From contig NZ_CP051500.1 in the NCBI RefSeq assembly GCF_016755635.1, positions 868,001 to 932,000 of the forward strand: a DNA stretch of 64,000 bases, written 5' to 3'. Position 1 is the first letter of the stretch. Each line of letters begins with the position of its first letter. Source of the stretch: Helicobacter pylori (GTDB taxonomy: Bacteria; Campylobacterota; Campylobacteria; Campylobacterales; Helicobacteraceae). A program made the position numbers and the translations under genes. Below the pieces are notes generated by a model that was not told the DNA's origin, made no database searches, and saw nothing but the letters and a program-made list of their open reading frames with translations. Of the stretch, positions 7,710 to 16,352 are shown piece after piece.

Positions 7710-8501
7710 TCAAAACACTTCTTCATTGGGCTTGACTTCCCAGTTAATACGAGAGAGTAATTCTTTGTTTTTGAAATAATAATTCGCTTTTAATTTTAAG
7801 GGTTTAGCTTTATGACCGCTCACTAAAATGATCACTTCATCTTTATCAATGTTCATGATGTCTTGCGCGCTCAATAAATCCCACACTTCTTTTCCTATAC
7901 TAGAAGTCCCACCCATAATGAGCTGTCCTTTTTCTGTAGAGTGGCTTCGTGTTTTTCTAGTCATCTTACCAATTTCTTCGCTCACTTGTTTAGCATATTC
8001 TAAATCATCCATCTTGAAAATTACTTTGTAAGCCACGGTGCTATTAACAATTCTTGCATCTTCTCTACCATAATATTTTTCAATAAGAGCGTTGGATTGC
8101 GTGATAAAAATTAAAACCACACCATAGCTCCTACTTAATGCGGGCATTTCTAATAAAAAAGGCAATTTACCAAAACGCACAAATTCATCTAAAAACAGAT
8201 AAACCCTTTCTTCAAATTTCTTACTCTCTTTCAATAAAAGATTTTTAGCAATACTTTCCAAAAGGATACGGATAAGCGGTGCGAGTGTGTCAATATCTGT
8301 TTGAGCGATTTTAATATAGAGTGAAATATTGTCAGCCCTTAAATCCTCGTATTCAAAACTCATGCTATCTGTAGCGCTTTTAACTTGATAGCTTGTAAAG
8401 ACTTGCATAAAACGGCTATAAACTGATTTAATGCTCGCAAACTCTTTATCATTCGCCTTAGCCCATTTGTTCGCTTCGTTTCTAATAACAGGATCTAACA
8501 T
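7710..8501 (-). pseudogene. virD4: virD4 coupling ATPase, C-terminal fragment (frameshifted)
   Basis: This frame encodes the C-terminal 263 residues of the VirD4/TraG coupling protein. Walker B is VYLFLDEF (about residues 103-110), followed by the family blocks PALSRSYGVVLIFITQSNALIEKYYG, here read as separate pieces, and a C-terminal VIILVSGHKAKPLKLKANYY. The N-terminal half with Walker A is in another frame just upstream (8482-9438), with a 20-base overlap. The internal ATG at 8501 has no well-spaced ribosome binding site (AGAGGG ends two bases before it), so independent translation of this half is unlikely to be efficient. Removing one base from the CCC at 8503-8505 would join the halves as ...KRGMLDPVI.... 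Without VirD4 the DNA substrate cannot be passed to the channel, so transfer may be impaired. Confidence 0.82.
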
Positions 8502-9438
8502 GCCCTCTTTTCATTATAACATTGCCTTGATTGTCTTTTTCTAAATTATTCACAGATCCATCATAATTTTTAGGATTTTCTGGGTCAGTATAGACTTGTT
8601 CGGCTACTTGTTTATACCATAGCAATTCCACATTGACATTAGGTTTCATTTTTTTAACGCCATTTTCTACTTTAGCCATATAACGCCCATTCTCTTTAAC
8701 AAAACCATTATCACTACTTTGACATTCATATAATTCAGTATAAAATCGGCTTTGTGGATTGATTAAGGGGACATAATTTTTTATAGGAGCGCTTGCAATT
8801 TCAAAAAAGGTGCTAGTGTTATGCACACACAAATCATAAAGAGCGTAAAAGACAAATAAATTTTTAGCTTGCTGTGTCCAATGAGGGTCTTTATTTGCAC
8901 CATCTTCAGCAAAAATAGTATTACCCACTTCATCTACAAGCCTTCGCTTTCTGTTAAAATCTAATTTTTCTACAATGCGTTTATCAAACGGATTGAATTT
9001 AAGCGTGTTATCATTTCCTAAGGGATCAAATACAAAAATTTTATTTTTTAGAACTTGTTGTCTGTAACCAGCCGTTAAATCAAACAACTCCCCTTTAATA
9101 TCTAACACCACACAAGAGCTAGGCACATTTAAAAGATTAGGCACAGCTACAGCTGCGGTTTTACCACTTCCAGGAGGAGCGATAATTAAAGTAGAAAGCG
9201 GAGCATCATAATAAGTAGGCTTAAGTGAATTTAAACCTTTATATAGCCCCACACAAAAACCTTTGTTAAAATTTAAGGTCATAGGATAACTCTTAGAAGA
9301 ACCTAGCGTAAAGACATCTTTGCAAGCCTTAGGGAGAGTTTTAGTGTAATAATCTTTTTGAATGCTATTAAGCTTATGGAATAAATTGCTGGTTTTATCC
9401 TTAAATTTATCTCTTAATGTTTTGAATTTTTCTCTCAT
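8482..9438 (-). pseudogene. virD4: virD4 coupling ATPase, N-terminal fragment (frameshifted)
   Basis: The 318-residue frame starts at a normal ATG abutting the stop of the upstream membrane-protein gene. It contains the VirD4/TraG Walker A motif APPGSGKT (about residues 87-94) preceded by DAPLSTLII, then VLDIKGELFDLTAGYR and KFNPFDKR, all typical of coupling proteins. It ends abruptly at ...KRGHVRSCY, where the reading frame shifts. Walker B and the remaining ATPase core lie in the next frame (7710-8501). Together the halves give about 580 residues, the expected size of an ICE coupling protein without its membrane segment. No transmembrane helix is visible here; that part may be supplied by the preceding 185-residue membrane protein. 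Confidence 0.85.
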
Positions 9439-9996
9439 TTAAAATAATCCTTTTAGATATTTCATAAATAGCGTTAGTTTTACACTTAAAAATCCCCTAA
9501 ATATAAAGGTTAAGACACAAATCACTACTAAAAAAGATAAGATCGTAAAGAAAACCTTAGGTCTTTTCTTGGCAAATTGATAAACTTCATAAAATATACA
9601 CCCTATAAAAACAGGCAATAGCGTAAAGCTAGAGACAACAAGCATTAGAGGTAAAAACAAAATTAAGAACAAGCCTTTAAGAATATTAAAAATCCTATAT
9701 TCGTATTTAATAATATCTTTCATTTCAGCCCAAACTGCCTTGCCATGACTATCCATATTGCGCCCATTAAAAAATAAGTAGGCTGTCAAAAATAGCGGTA
9801 ATAACGCACAAAAGAATGAAAAATAAATCTCAAATTTAAAATGGGGAAAATTATGTAGATTAAGAATAATCTTTTTTAGATAGTTATAACTCGCTAAAAA
9901 ACTAGGAAAATCTAAGAAATAATGCGATACACCTAAAAAAATAAAAGGAATGGCTAAAATAGAAATGATATAGCAATAAGGCTTATAAATTTGCAT
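9439..9996 (-). CDS. Membrane protein encoded directly before virD4, possible VirD4 membrane module
   Basis: The 185-residue protein has about four or five hydrophobic segments: near residues 9-24, 57-76, 106-128 and 146-172. Between the second and third lies NMDSHGKAVWAEMKDI (from residue 80). This resembles the HGSARWA-type box that in single-chain TraG/VirD4 proteins follows the two N-terminal membrane helices. The gene abuts the virD4 start with no gap, and the VirD4 frame lacks membrane helices. A split coupling protein, with membrane anchor and ATPase on separate chains, would explain this. However, extra membrane segments follow the box, unlike classical VirD4. I do not recognise the family otherwise, so this role is a hypothesis. 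Confidence 0.6.
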   Translation of the reverse strand: MQIYKPYCYIISILAIPFIFLGVSHYFLDFPSFLASYNYLKKIILNLHNFPHFKFEIYFSFFCALLPLFLTAYLFFNGRNMDSHGKAVWAEMKDIIKYEYRIFNILKGLFLILFLPLMLVVSSFTLLPVFIGCIFYEVYQFAKKRPKVFFTILSFLVVICVLTFIFRGFLSVKLTLFMKYLKGLF

Positions 9997-10287
9997 TTAT
10001 TCTACTTTGATTTTATTATCTAATAAACTCATAAAATACATAAAATCATTCTCAAAACTCTCATCTTTCATAAACTCTTCAAACTCCTCTTCGCTTTTAA
10101 CCCAAACTTCACTAACATATTCCATTAAAAGAGTGAAATTTTCTTTTAGATTTTCTTGCAATATTTTTGCTTGGTTTTCATCTTTTAGAAAATGGGGAGC
10201 ATTGATAATGCTTTGAGAATTTTTAATAATAGACGCCATTTTTTCTAAATAATTTCTAATTAAATCAATATCAGTTTCTTTTGTCAT
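9997..10287 (-). CDS. Hypothetical acidic protein of the transfer operon
   Basis: This 96-residue protein is mostly helical and acidic, with a cluster KSEEEFEEFMKDESFENDF in its second half and no signal peptide or membrane segment. It is packed between the MobC-like gene (four-base overlap) and the membrane protein gene (adjacent), so it is cotranscribed with mobilisation and coupling genes. I do not recognise it. An accessory or chaperone-like role at the relaxosome-VirD4 interface would fit its size, charge and place but is not shown by sequence. Confidence 0.65.
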   Translation of the reverse strand: MTKETDIDLIRNYLEKMASIIKNSQSIINAPHFLKDENQAKILQENLKENFTLLMEYVSEVWVKSEEEFEEFMKDESFENDFMYFMSLLDNKIKVE

Positions 10288-10739
10288 AAATTCATCCCTT
10301 TAAAAATTTTCTTATCCCCTTTTAAACAATGCGCTACGATGAAAGCGCTTTTTTTGATAGCTAGGTTTAAAATTTTTGTTTTTTCACTCCAAGCTTTCAG
10401 TTGTGTTTCAATGTCTTGCAATAAACCCAAATGGATAACATTTTCTCCTAAAAGTGCCGCGTTATTTAAATGGTAAGCAATCTGGTTAAAATTAGAACAA
10501 GTCGCATTCAATGAGCTATATAACATCGCTAAACTGCCTAAAGCACTTGTGATTTTTTGCTGTTTGTAGAAACTAATTTGGCTATTTAAAATAAGATTTT
10601 CTACAATTTTGGTGTAAGACTTGTTGTGCCTAGTTTTTAAATCATTTAAAATTTGCACACATCTAACATCCAATAAAAATTCCATCCTTTTAGTGCCCTC
10701 TTTTTGTTTAGATTTCCTATAAAGTCTTGGATTTTTCAT
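10284..10739 (-). CDS. mobC: MobC-like relaxosome accessory protein
   Basis: The 151-residue protein starts with a basic stretch (KNPRLYRKSKQKEGTKR) and a segment like an RHH DNA-binding module (MEFLLDVRCVQILNDLKTRHNKSYTKIVENLIL, given here in two parts: MEFLLDVRCVQIL and KSYTKIVENLIL). The later motif LNATCSNFNQIAYHLN matches the hallmark of MobC proteins (G-x-NLNQIA-x-x-LN). MobC proteins bind oriT and help the relaxase open it. The gene lies inside the transfer operon, overlapping virB11 by four bases, rather than beside the relaxase. The motif match is good but short, so the name is probable rather than certain. Confidence 0.65.
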   Translation of the reverse strand: MKNPRLYRKSKQKEGTKRMEFLLDVRCVQILNDLKTRHNKSYTKIVENLILNSQISFYKQQKITSALGSLAMLYSSLNATCSNFNQIAYHLNNAALLGENVIHLGLLQDIETQLKAWSEKTKILNLAIKKSAFIVAHCLKGDKKIFKGMNL

Positions 10740-11677
10740 AACATCAACTCCTTTTTAAATTCGCTTTTAACATTTAAAACATCATCAACTACCCTATCGC
10801 TACCTTTTTTTTTGATTTGGATAACATAGTCCATACCAGTGCAAAAATAATCTAAAAGCGTTTCTTTAGGCGTAGGTTTACCTCCTTTATTCAAGTTGAT
10901 ATTTTGACAAATAGCTATAAAAGCATCTACCACACTATTAGCGTGTAAGGTGCTTATCATTCCGCTATGCCCAGTATTTGCTAAACGCAAAAATAACGCA
11001 GTGTTATGCGTGTCAATTTCGCCTAATAATAATCTATCAGGAGACATTCTCATAGCCGCATTTAAGCCATCTTCATAAGTGAAAAACCCGCTCCCGCTTT
11101 TATCCACTAAAATATTGACTTGATCTTCGTTACTGATTTTTAACTCAGGACTATCTTCAATAGTAACCACCCTTTCGTTTTTGGGAATATTTTCAATCAA
11201 AGAATTAACAAAGCTAGTCTTACCACTAGCTGTGCCACCACTGATTAAGATATTTTTACCTGAGCTTACTAAGCTAAGTAAAAAATCATAGGTAATGTTT
11301 TTAGCTAGACATTTCTCACTTAATTTAAAGGCGTTAATTTCAAACTTAAAATTGCTAGGCACTCTAATATTGATAGAGATATTAGAACTAGCAATAATGC
11401 TAGGGTGTAATGCGTTAATTCTAATTTGCGTGTAAGGCAAAGAAGTGTTTAACTTAGGCGTTTTTAGAGTGAATTTTTGGTTTCTAAAAATGGCTAATTG
11501 CTCACAGAAAACCAACAAATAATCGTTAGTAAATTTTTCATTAAAACACCTCACTTTTTCCTTTGGGCGGTGCAAAAAATACTCTTTTTCTTTATTAAAA
11601 ACCACTTCATTTAAATTAGGTTGGCTTAAAATAGGCATAAAGTCATCAAGGTAACTTTTTAAAAGATTGGAAATCAT
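10736..11677 (-). CDS. virB11: VirB11-type traffic ATPase
   Basis: The 313-residue protein is a hexameric secretion ATPase at the cytoplasmic base of the channel. Motifs in order: Walker A ISGGTASGKTS (about 145-155), Asp box TIEDSPELK (about 174-182), Walker B RLLLGEI (about 214-220), and His box NTGHSGMISTLHANS (about 233-247). The N-terminal domain (1-120) follows the pattern of the VirB11/HP0525 family. All catalytic residues appear intact. It overlaps the upstream coiled-coil gene by one base and the downstream mobC-like gene by four, so it is translated as part of the operon. It switches the apparatus between pilus assembly and DNA transfer in related systems. Confidence 0.93.
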   Translation of the reverse strand: MISNLLKSYLDDFMPILSQPNLNEVVFNKEKEYFLHRPKEKVRCFNEKFTNDYLLVFCEQLAIFRNQKFTLKTPKLNTSLPYTQIRINALHPSIIASSNISINIRVPSNFKFEINAFKLSEKCLAKNITYDFLLSLVSSGKNILISGGTASGKTSFVNSLIENIPKNERVVTIEDSPELKISNEDQVNILVDKSGSGFFTYEDGLNAAMRMSPDRLLLGEIDTHNTALFLRLANTGHSGMISTLHANSVVDAFIAICQNINLNKGGKPTPKETLLDYFCTGMDYVIQIKKKGSDRVVDDVLNVKSEFKKELML

Positions 11678-11976
11678 TATGGCTCTCCTTGATGATTATC
11701 AAAATCCCTTAACATTTTTCTTTGAAGCTCAATGCGCTCTTTCTCTCTTTTATCTTCTATTCTTTTAGCTAAAGAATAGAGATAGTGGATTTTAGAAAGC
11801 CTTTTATTATTATTTTTAATCTCTAGGGTTTTTTCACAATTTTCGTGTTTTTCCAGTAAGTATTCTTGATAAATTTTATGGCTTGTGAGTTTTAGATTAG
11901 ATAACTCTTTTTCTAAATCTAGTTTATCTAATTCATTAAGCTCTACTTTTAATAATTTGTCTAGTTTTTCTTTCAT
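11677..11976 (-). CDS. Small coiled-coil protein upstream of virB11
   Basis: A 99-residue protein made almost entirely of Lys/Glu/Leu-rich helix (KLDKLLKVELNELDKLDLEK at the start, RKMLRDFDNHQGEP at the end). There is no signal peptide or membrane segment. It overlaps virB11 by one base and the previous small gene by four. It is one of three consecutive small, charged, probably coiled-coil proteins between virB10 and virB11. I do not recognise a family. A structural or chaperone role with the ATPases is possible but unsupported by a motif. Confidence 0.6.
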   Translation of the reverse strand: MKEKLDKLLKVELNELDKLDLEKELSNLKLTSHKIYQEYLLEKHENCEKTLEIKNNNKRLSKIHYLYSLAKRIEDKREKERIELQRKMLRDFDNHQGEP

Positions 11977-12236
11977 AATTGTTTCCTTAAGTTTTCTAGT
12001 TCTTTTAATAAACTATTGAGTTCTTGCTGCTTTTGTTCGCACAACCTATAAGTCTCATCAAATTTTTTTTGGATTTCAACATTTTTGCTCACATAGGAGG
12101 CATAAAAATCTAAATCCTTAATTTTAGAATTTCTAGGCTTTTTAGGTTTTTTATCTTTTCTAGGCACTTCTAAAATGGGTTGCTCTTCATTTAAATGAGC
12201 AAACTTTTTATCGCAATTAAAATTTTCATCAATCAT
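11973..12236 (-). CDS. Small basic/coiled-coil protein of the transfer operon
   Basis: This 87-residue protein has a basic, proline-containing middle (EVPRKDKKPKKPRNSKIKD, residues 23-41) and a C-terminal helix with heptad-like leucines (KQQELNSLLKELENLRKQL). It overlaps both neighbours by a few bases, as in the rest of the operon. The basic patch could bind nucleic acid or a membrane surface. I do not recognise the family. Confidence 0.58.
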   Translation of the reverse strand: MIDENFNCDKKFAHLNEEQPILEVPRKDKKPKKPRNSKIKDLDFYASYVSKNVEIQKKFDETYRLCEQKQQELNSLLKELENLRKQL

Positions 12237-12528
12237 TGTTATAAGTCCTTTCTATATCAAAAATAATTTCAAGAGTTTTCTCGTTTTGGATAATCTTTTT
12301 TGAAAAATGCTCTTCGGTGTTTAAAATTTCTGAAACCAGCCTTTCAGTAATCCTTGCTTGCATTCTCGATCTTGCCTCTTTGGTTTCATGTTCTAGGCGT
12401 TTATCCATAACTTTTCTTAATTCCATTTGCGCCTCTACTGCTTTTTTGCAAAGCTCCACATATTCTGCATCTTTGCTTTCTTCTAGAGTGTTCAATAATT
12501 CTTCTTCAGGGTTGAGCTCCATTGGCAA
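12229..12528 (-). CDS. Small helical protein, first of three between virB10 and virB11
   Basis: The 99-residue protein is rich in Glu, Lys, Arg and Met and is predicted helical throughout (HETKEARSRMQARITERLVS near residues 47-66). An AAGGAT ribosome binding site lies shortly before the ATG. A 63-base gap separates it from the virB10 stop at 12592; this gap is AT-rich and is the longest break in the operon, so an internal promoter there is possible. No family recognised. Confidence 0.6.
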   Translation of the reverse strand: MPMELNPEEELLNTLEESKDAEYVELCKKAVEAQMELRKVMDKRLEHETKEARSRMQARITERLVSEILNTEEHFSKKIIQNEKTLEIIFDIERTYNND

Positions 12529-12591
12529 TCCTTATGTTTAATATTGTATTTTAATTTTACACTATTTAGAATAAAATTATTATTAATAATG

Positions 12592-13827
12592 CTATTTTGT
12601 ATCATTGTTTTGCTCCTTTTCTTCATTAAAAAATTTCGCTAAGACTTCATTGTTTTTAGGGATAGGAAACCAAATATCCGTATTAGGACTAATAAAAATA
12701 TGGCTTCCTTCTCTAATAGTGATAATGGGCTTAATCCTGATTTGATCTCGCATGATTTGAGCGATAATGTTATTTAGGCTGATACCAGTTTGCCTCGTCA
12801 TTTGCATCATCATGTAATCTCCAAAATAGTTTTGATTAAAACCACCCCTTTTGTTTTTCATCGCTTCGGTAAGACCGCTAGTAAGACCTATGAGTAGCCC
12901 ATTTGACAAGGTGCTTAAGGATAAAGGAATGCCATAGCGTTCCCAATATTTGTTATGGAGTGTGCCTATCATGCCGTTATAGCCCTTGACATCAGCTCCC
13001 TTAGCATCGCTTAGTATGATATTGACTCCTTGTGGCGTGATGATCCTATTCCAAGCAATTTCTAAGCGGTATTCTCCTATTTTGTTATTAGAGTTGTAAT
13101 AGCCTATGGCTCTACTCCCTTTAGGGATTAAAACCGCTCTACCCATCGTTGCGTATATATCGCTCTCCACTTGAGCGACTATCTTACTCCCCCCTATTTC
13201 ACTGCTAATAGGAGTGATCAGAATGGCTGGGATCATCCTATCAGCTGTAATTGTTCTTAAAAGTTTGTTTTCACTGCTCGCTATATTTTTTCTTTTAAAA
13301 TTTTTAAACCCACTAGAGCCGTATTCTTTTTCAAGTTCTCGTTTTTCTTTGGATTTTATGTGAGAAACGCTGTTTTTTATAGAAATGGGAGGTTGCGTTT
13401 CTTTTTGGCTGCTAATACGAGACGCTAAAATCACAAGGCGGGTTTTTTCATCTTCGTTAGCGGTATTGTAGTTGAAGGATGGACTTTGTGGTTTAATAAG
13501 CGTTTTATTAAAATCCTTAGGCAAATTTGGTAATTTTTGCACTAGAGCATTAAAATCATCTAAATCTTTTTGTGTTTTTTCTATATTCTCATTAACGCTT
13601 TTAGTTTCATCGTTTGGTTTCACTTCATTGATAGCATCTATTTTATTCTTAATACCTTGGTAAGCTTGAAACAAATAAGATGAAATGGGGAATTTACCTT
13701 GAGAAACATTAACAGCTTTTTCTTTGATTTCTTGTTCGTAAAAAAGAAAAAAACCAGCTAATACAATCACAATAATTAAGCCAATTTTTATGATTTTATG
13801 CTCCAAGAGTAAAAGAAGTTTTTTCAT
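12592..13827 (-). CDS. virB10: VirB10-type core-complex protein
   Basis: This 411-residue protein has the layout of VirB10/TrbI: a short cytoplasmic N-terminus, a single membrane helix (about residues 13-30, IIKIGLIIVIVLAGFFLFY), a periplasmic linker, and a C-terminal TrbI domain. The domain blocks are visible: RMIPAILITPISSEIGG, VLIPKGSRAIGYY, IILSDAKGADVKGYNG and PTREGSHIFISPN-like pieces near the end. VirB10 spans from inner to outer membrane and gates the channel. It overlaps virB9 by four bases. The length is ordinary for the family; the linker between 35 and 190 is rich in Lys, Asn and Ser rather than proline. Confidence 0.92.
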   Translation of the reverse strand: MKKLLLLLEHKIIKIGLIIVIVLAGFFLFYEQEIKEKAVNVSQGKFPISSYLFQAYQGIKNKIDAINEVKPNDETKSVNENIEKTQKDLDDFNALVQKLPNLPKDFNKTLIKPQSPSFNYNTANEDEKTRLVILASRISSQKETQPPISIKNSVSHIKSKEKRELEKEYGSSGFKNFKRKNIASSENKLLRTITADRMIPAILITPISSEIGGSKIVAQVESDIYATMGRAVLIPKGSRAIGYYNSNNKIGEYRLEIAWNRIITPQGVNIILSDAKGADVKGYNGMIGTLHNKYWERYGIPLSLSTLSNGLLIGLTSGLTEAMKNKRGGFNQNYFGDYMMMQMTRQTGISLNNIIAQIMRDQIRIKPIITIREGSHIFISPNTDIWFPIPKNNEVLAKFFNEEKEQNNDTK

Positions 13828-15365
13828 TTCTTGTTTTCTTTAATCTCTTTAATAGGGTTTGCTTGATTTTGTTTTTTGGTGTTATTCAGCCCCTTTTTAT
13901 TATTCTCTAAATTATCAGTGGTTTTTGGTCTTTCTATATAGGGGATAGGCACACAATAATGGGTTTTGATTGGGTGTTTTTTGAGCTTGTTTTTCAAATC
14001 TTTTTGCAAAGGCTTAGGAGCTTTTATGATGTTTTTAACCTCTTCTAAAGTTTTAATCTCTTCTTCATTTAAGGCTCGGCATTCTTTGCTTGGAGTTTGG
14101 TTTTTGATTTGAGCTAACAACTCCGTTACGCTAATGGCATTTTTAGGTTGAGGCGTAGTGTCTTCAATCAAATGCATATTATTTCGTTTGGATTTCATGG
14201 CTTCATCTTGCTCTAAAAGCCTTTTTAAACGCATGAAGTCCTTAGACTTTTGGTATTTGCGCTTGTCTCTTCTCACGCACACATATTCCTTACCGCTTCT
14301 TAAAGTCCATTTTTTAGAAACGTCTTCAGCGATAATGTAATTCCCTACCACACGGCTATTGATAGGATTATCATACCCATCTACAACCTTATAGGTGTAA
14401 GGAAATTTTGAAAAGGCTTGATCCCTGTCATATCTAAAATAAGTGTATTTGCCATCATCAAAGACATCTAGCGCCTTTATATCAAGTGCATTATCACTGG
14501 GTTTTTTATAAAGCCACAAACTCCACCAGGTGCGTTTGTGTTTGGGTTTTTGCAAATAACCACGATTGATTTTAGCTTTTTCAATGAAAATGTGATTGAC
14601 TTCATCTCCAATTCTTATAAACTTGCCATCATCAATTTCCTTGCTCTCGTAATTGATTTTTCTATAATCAAGCTTTTGTTTGTCTTGTTTATTAGGGCTA
14701 TTTGTTCCTGTTTCTGTTTGAGCCCATTGTTCTTGTTCCCTTTTTTCTAACTCGCTCTTAGACAGAATATTGAGCTTACCGATAGATCTTTTATTAGAAA
14801 CAAACACTGAAAAATAGCTTTGAAATTTGCTGGTGTAAGTGGTGCTAAACAAATAAAAGGTATAAATTGTGCCGCTCGCTCCAACTACGGTTAGGTTCGT
14901 ATCCACACCTATAAGTAACGGCTTGATCACTAGCATGTTAGACAAATCGTAATGATCATTAGTGGGGTAAGTGAGTTCAAAACCGCTAGGATCGCCTAAG
15001 CTCACATAGATAATAGGATCATTATCAAAAATAAAAGTAGTGGTCATCGCATAGCGTAAGCGGATTTTGTTGGTGTTGCCTGCCACATACAAGACATTGA
15101 AATTATTGTCTTGTAATTTTCTATTTTTAGAAAAATACACGCTCTGTAAGGCTTTTAAATCCATAAGCTGTTTGGCTTTTTCTTTGTTTTCTTGTTCTTT
15201 GAAACTTTCTAAACTATCAGATTTTGCTGGGATAAGATTGTTGTTTTCTTTAGCATGTTCAAAAGAACTTGTAAGATCAGTTTCATTGGTGTTGTTCCTA
15301 AAAATATCCTCTTCAGTGCGAAGTAAAGCACAGCACAAAAATAGCGATAGAGTGAATTTTTTCAT
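13824..15365 (-). CDS. virB9: VirB9-type core-complex protein with long C-terminal extension
   Basis: The 513-residue protein has a short signal sequence (MKKFTLSLFLCCALL). The first conserved VirB9 block (NKIRLRYAMTTTFIFDNDP) lies at about 98-116. The second domain reads KYTYFRYDRDQAFSKFPYTY, VVDGYDNPINSRVVGNYIIA and WTLRSGKEYVCV (about 305-385). VirB9 forms the outer-membrane ring with VirB7 and VirB10. It is longer than typical VirB9 (around 290): there is a linker in the middle and a Lys/Asn/Pro-rich tail after residue 390. Long VirB9 proteins also occur in other Helicobacter systems. It is directly joined to virB8 (one-base overlap) and virB10. Confidence 0.9.
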   Translation of the reverse strand: MKKFTLSLFLCCALLRTEEDIFRNNTNETDLTSSFEHAKENNNLIPAKSDSLESFKEQENKEKAKQLMDLKALQSVYFSKNRKLQDNNFNVLYVAGNTNKIRLRYAMTTTFIFDNDPIIYVSLGDPSGFELTYPTNDHYDLSNMLVIKPLLIGVDTNLTVVGASGTIYTFYLFSTTYTSKFQSYFSVFVSNKRSIGKLNILSKSELEKREQEQWAQTETGTNSPNKQDKQKLDYRKINYESKEIDDGKFIRIGDEVNHIFIEKAKINRGYLQKPKHKRTWWSLWLYKKPSDNALDIKALDVFDDGKYTYFRYDRDQAFSKFPYTYKVVDGYDNPINSRVVGNYIIAEDVSKKWTLRSGKEYVCVRRDKRKYQKSKDFMRLKRLLEQDEAMKSKRNNMHLIEDTTPQPKNAISVTELLAQIKNQTPSKECRALNEEEIKTLEEVKNIIKAPKPLQKDLKNKLKKHPIKTHYCVPIPYIERPKTTDNLENNKKGLNNTKKQNQANPIKEIKENKK

Positions 15366-16351
15366 TATTGTTCCTTAACATCTTTATACTGGCTCATATG
15401 AGGGTCTTTTTTCTCGGTATGGATAATCCTAGATTTCACACCATCATCTTTGACTTTATTTTTCTCATCTAAGTCTTTTAAAATCGCAATTTCAGTCACA
15501 TCATAACCTGTAACAATAAAGCCTGTAGGGTTTAAGGGAACAGATTTTGTATCAATTTCAATAGGTTCAAATTCAAAGGTCATAATTATTCTATAACGCT
15601 TTTCGCTTTCTAACTTTTCTTTATTAAAAAGTTGTGCGGATATTTCAATATTGGCTTGGGTTTTACTGATTAAAGCGATATTGATAATGCTAATTTTTCG
15701 TGTTAGATTTATATTAGTGTAAATGCTATGTTCATAAGAAACAAGTTTTTCAAAAAAATCCCATACTTCAAATGCGCTTTGCAACCTAATGGTTTCGTGG
15801 GCTATTTCGTTTTGCTCTTTTATACTTGAAATATTTTCTCTATTATTAACATAAGACGCTACCAATTGTCTCACAAGCGCTTGATTGGCACGGATGCTCT
15901 TGTCTGCTCTTTGGACTATGGCAAAATTTTGTGTAGCGTTTGAAAAGGTTACCAAATAAGGCACTTTTTCTTTTAACGGCAATAAGCATACAATAATAAT
16001 GGCTTCTATAAGGGCTAGAGCAAAAAAGAACACCGCACTGCTAAAGATCCAATCGCCAATTTTACGCTCTGCTTGAAAAAGTACATCAGCTTCTTTGACT
16101 CCATCAAACAGCATAGTGCTTTGTAACATATCACGCTTTTTTAGACCAATTTTTTTTAAAAATCCACTGAGTGTTTTTTCTCTTTGTATCTTTTGTTGCT
16201 CTTTGGCTTTATCTTTGACTTGTTCTTCAAGCTCTTCTTCGTTTATTGCTTTAGCCTTAACATATTTTTCCCAATCATCGCCATATTTTTCTTTTAATCT
16301 TTCTTCTAAAACCTTAGGCAACTCCCATGCGTTCATGCAAACTTTTTCCAT
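15365..16351 (-). CDS. virB8: VirB8-type inner-membrane assembly factor
   Basis: The 328-residue protein has a charged cytoplasmic N-terminus of about 130 residues, one membrane helix (WIFSSAVFFFALALIEAIII, near 142-161), and a periplasmic domain of the VirB8/NTF2-like type (VPYLVTFSNATQNFAIVQRA, then SAFEVWDFFEKLVSYEHSIY). VirB8 nucleates assembly of the channel. Two starts are possible: ATG at 16351 or an ATG five codons later; the first follows the virB7 stop by one base. The cytoplasmic extension is longer than in most VirB8 proteins. The family assignment from membrane topology, domain pattern and place is firm. Confidence 0.88.
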   Translation of the reverse strand: MEKVCMNAWELPKVLEERLKEKYGDDWEKYVKAKAINEEELEEQVKDKAKEQQKIQREKTLSGFLKKIGLKKRDMLQSTMLFDGVKEADVLFQAERKIGDWIFSSAVFFFALALIEAIIIVCLLPLKEKVPYLVTFSNATQNFAIVQRADKSIRANQALVRQLVASYVNNRENISSIKEQNEIAHETIRLQSAFEVWDFFEKLVSYEHSIYTNINLTRKISIINIALISKTQANIEISAQLFNKEKLESEKRYRIIMTFEFEPIEIDTKSVPLNPTGFIVTGYDVTEIAILKDLDEKNKVKDDGVKSRIIHTEKKDPHMSQYKDVKEQ

Positions 16352-16352
16352 T

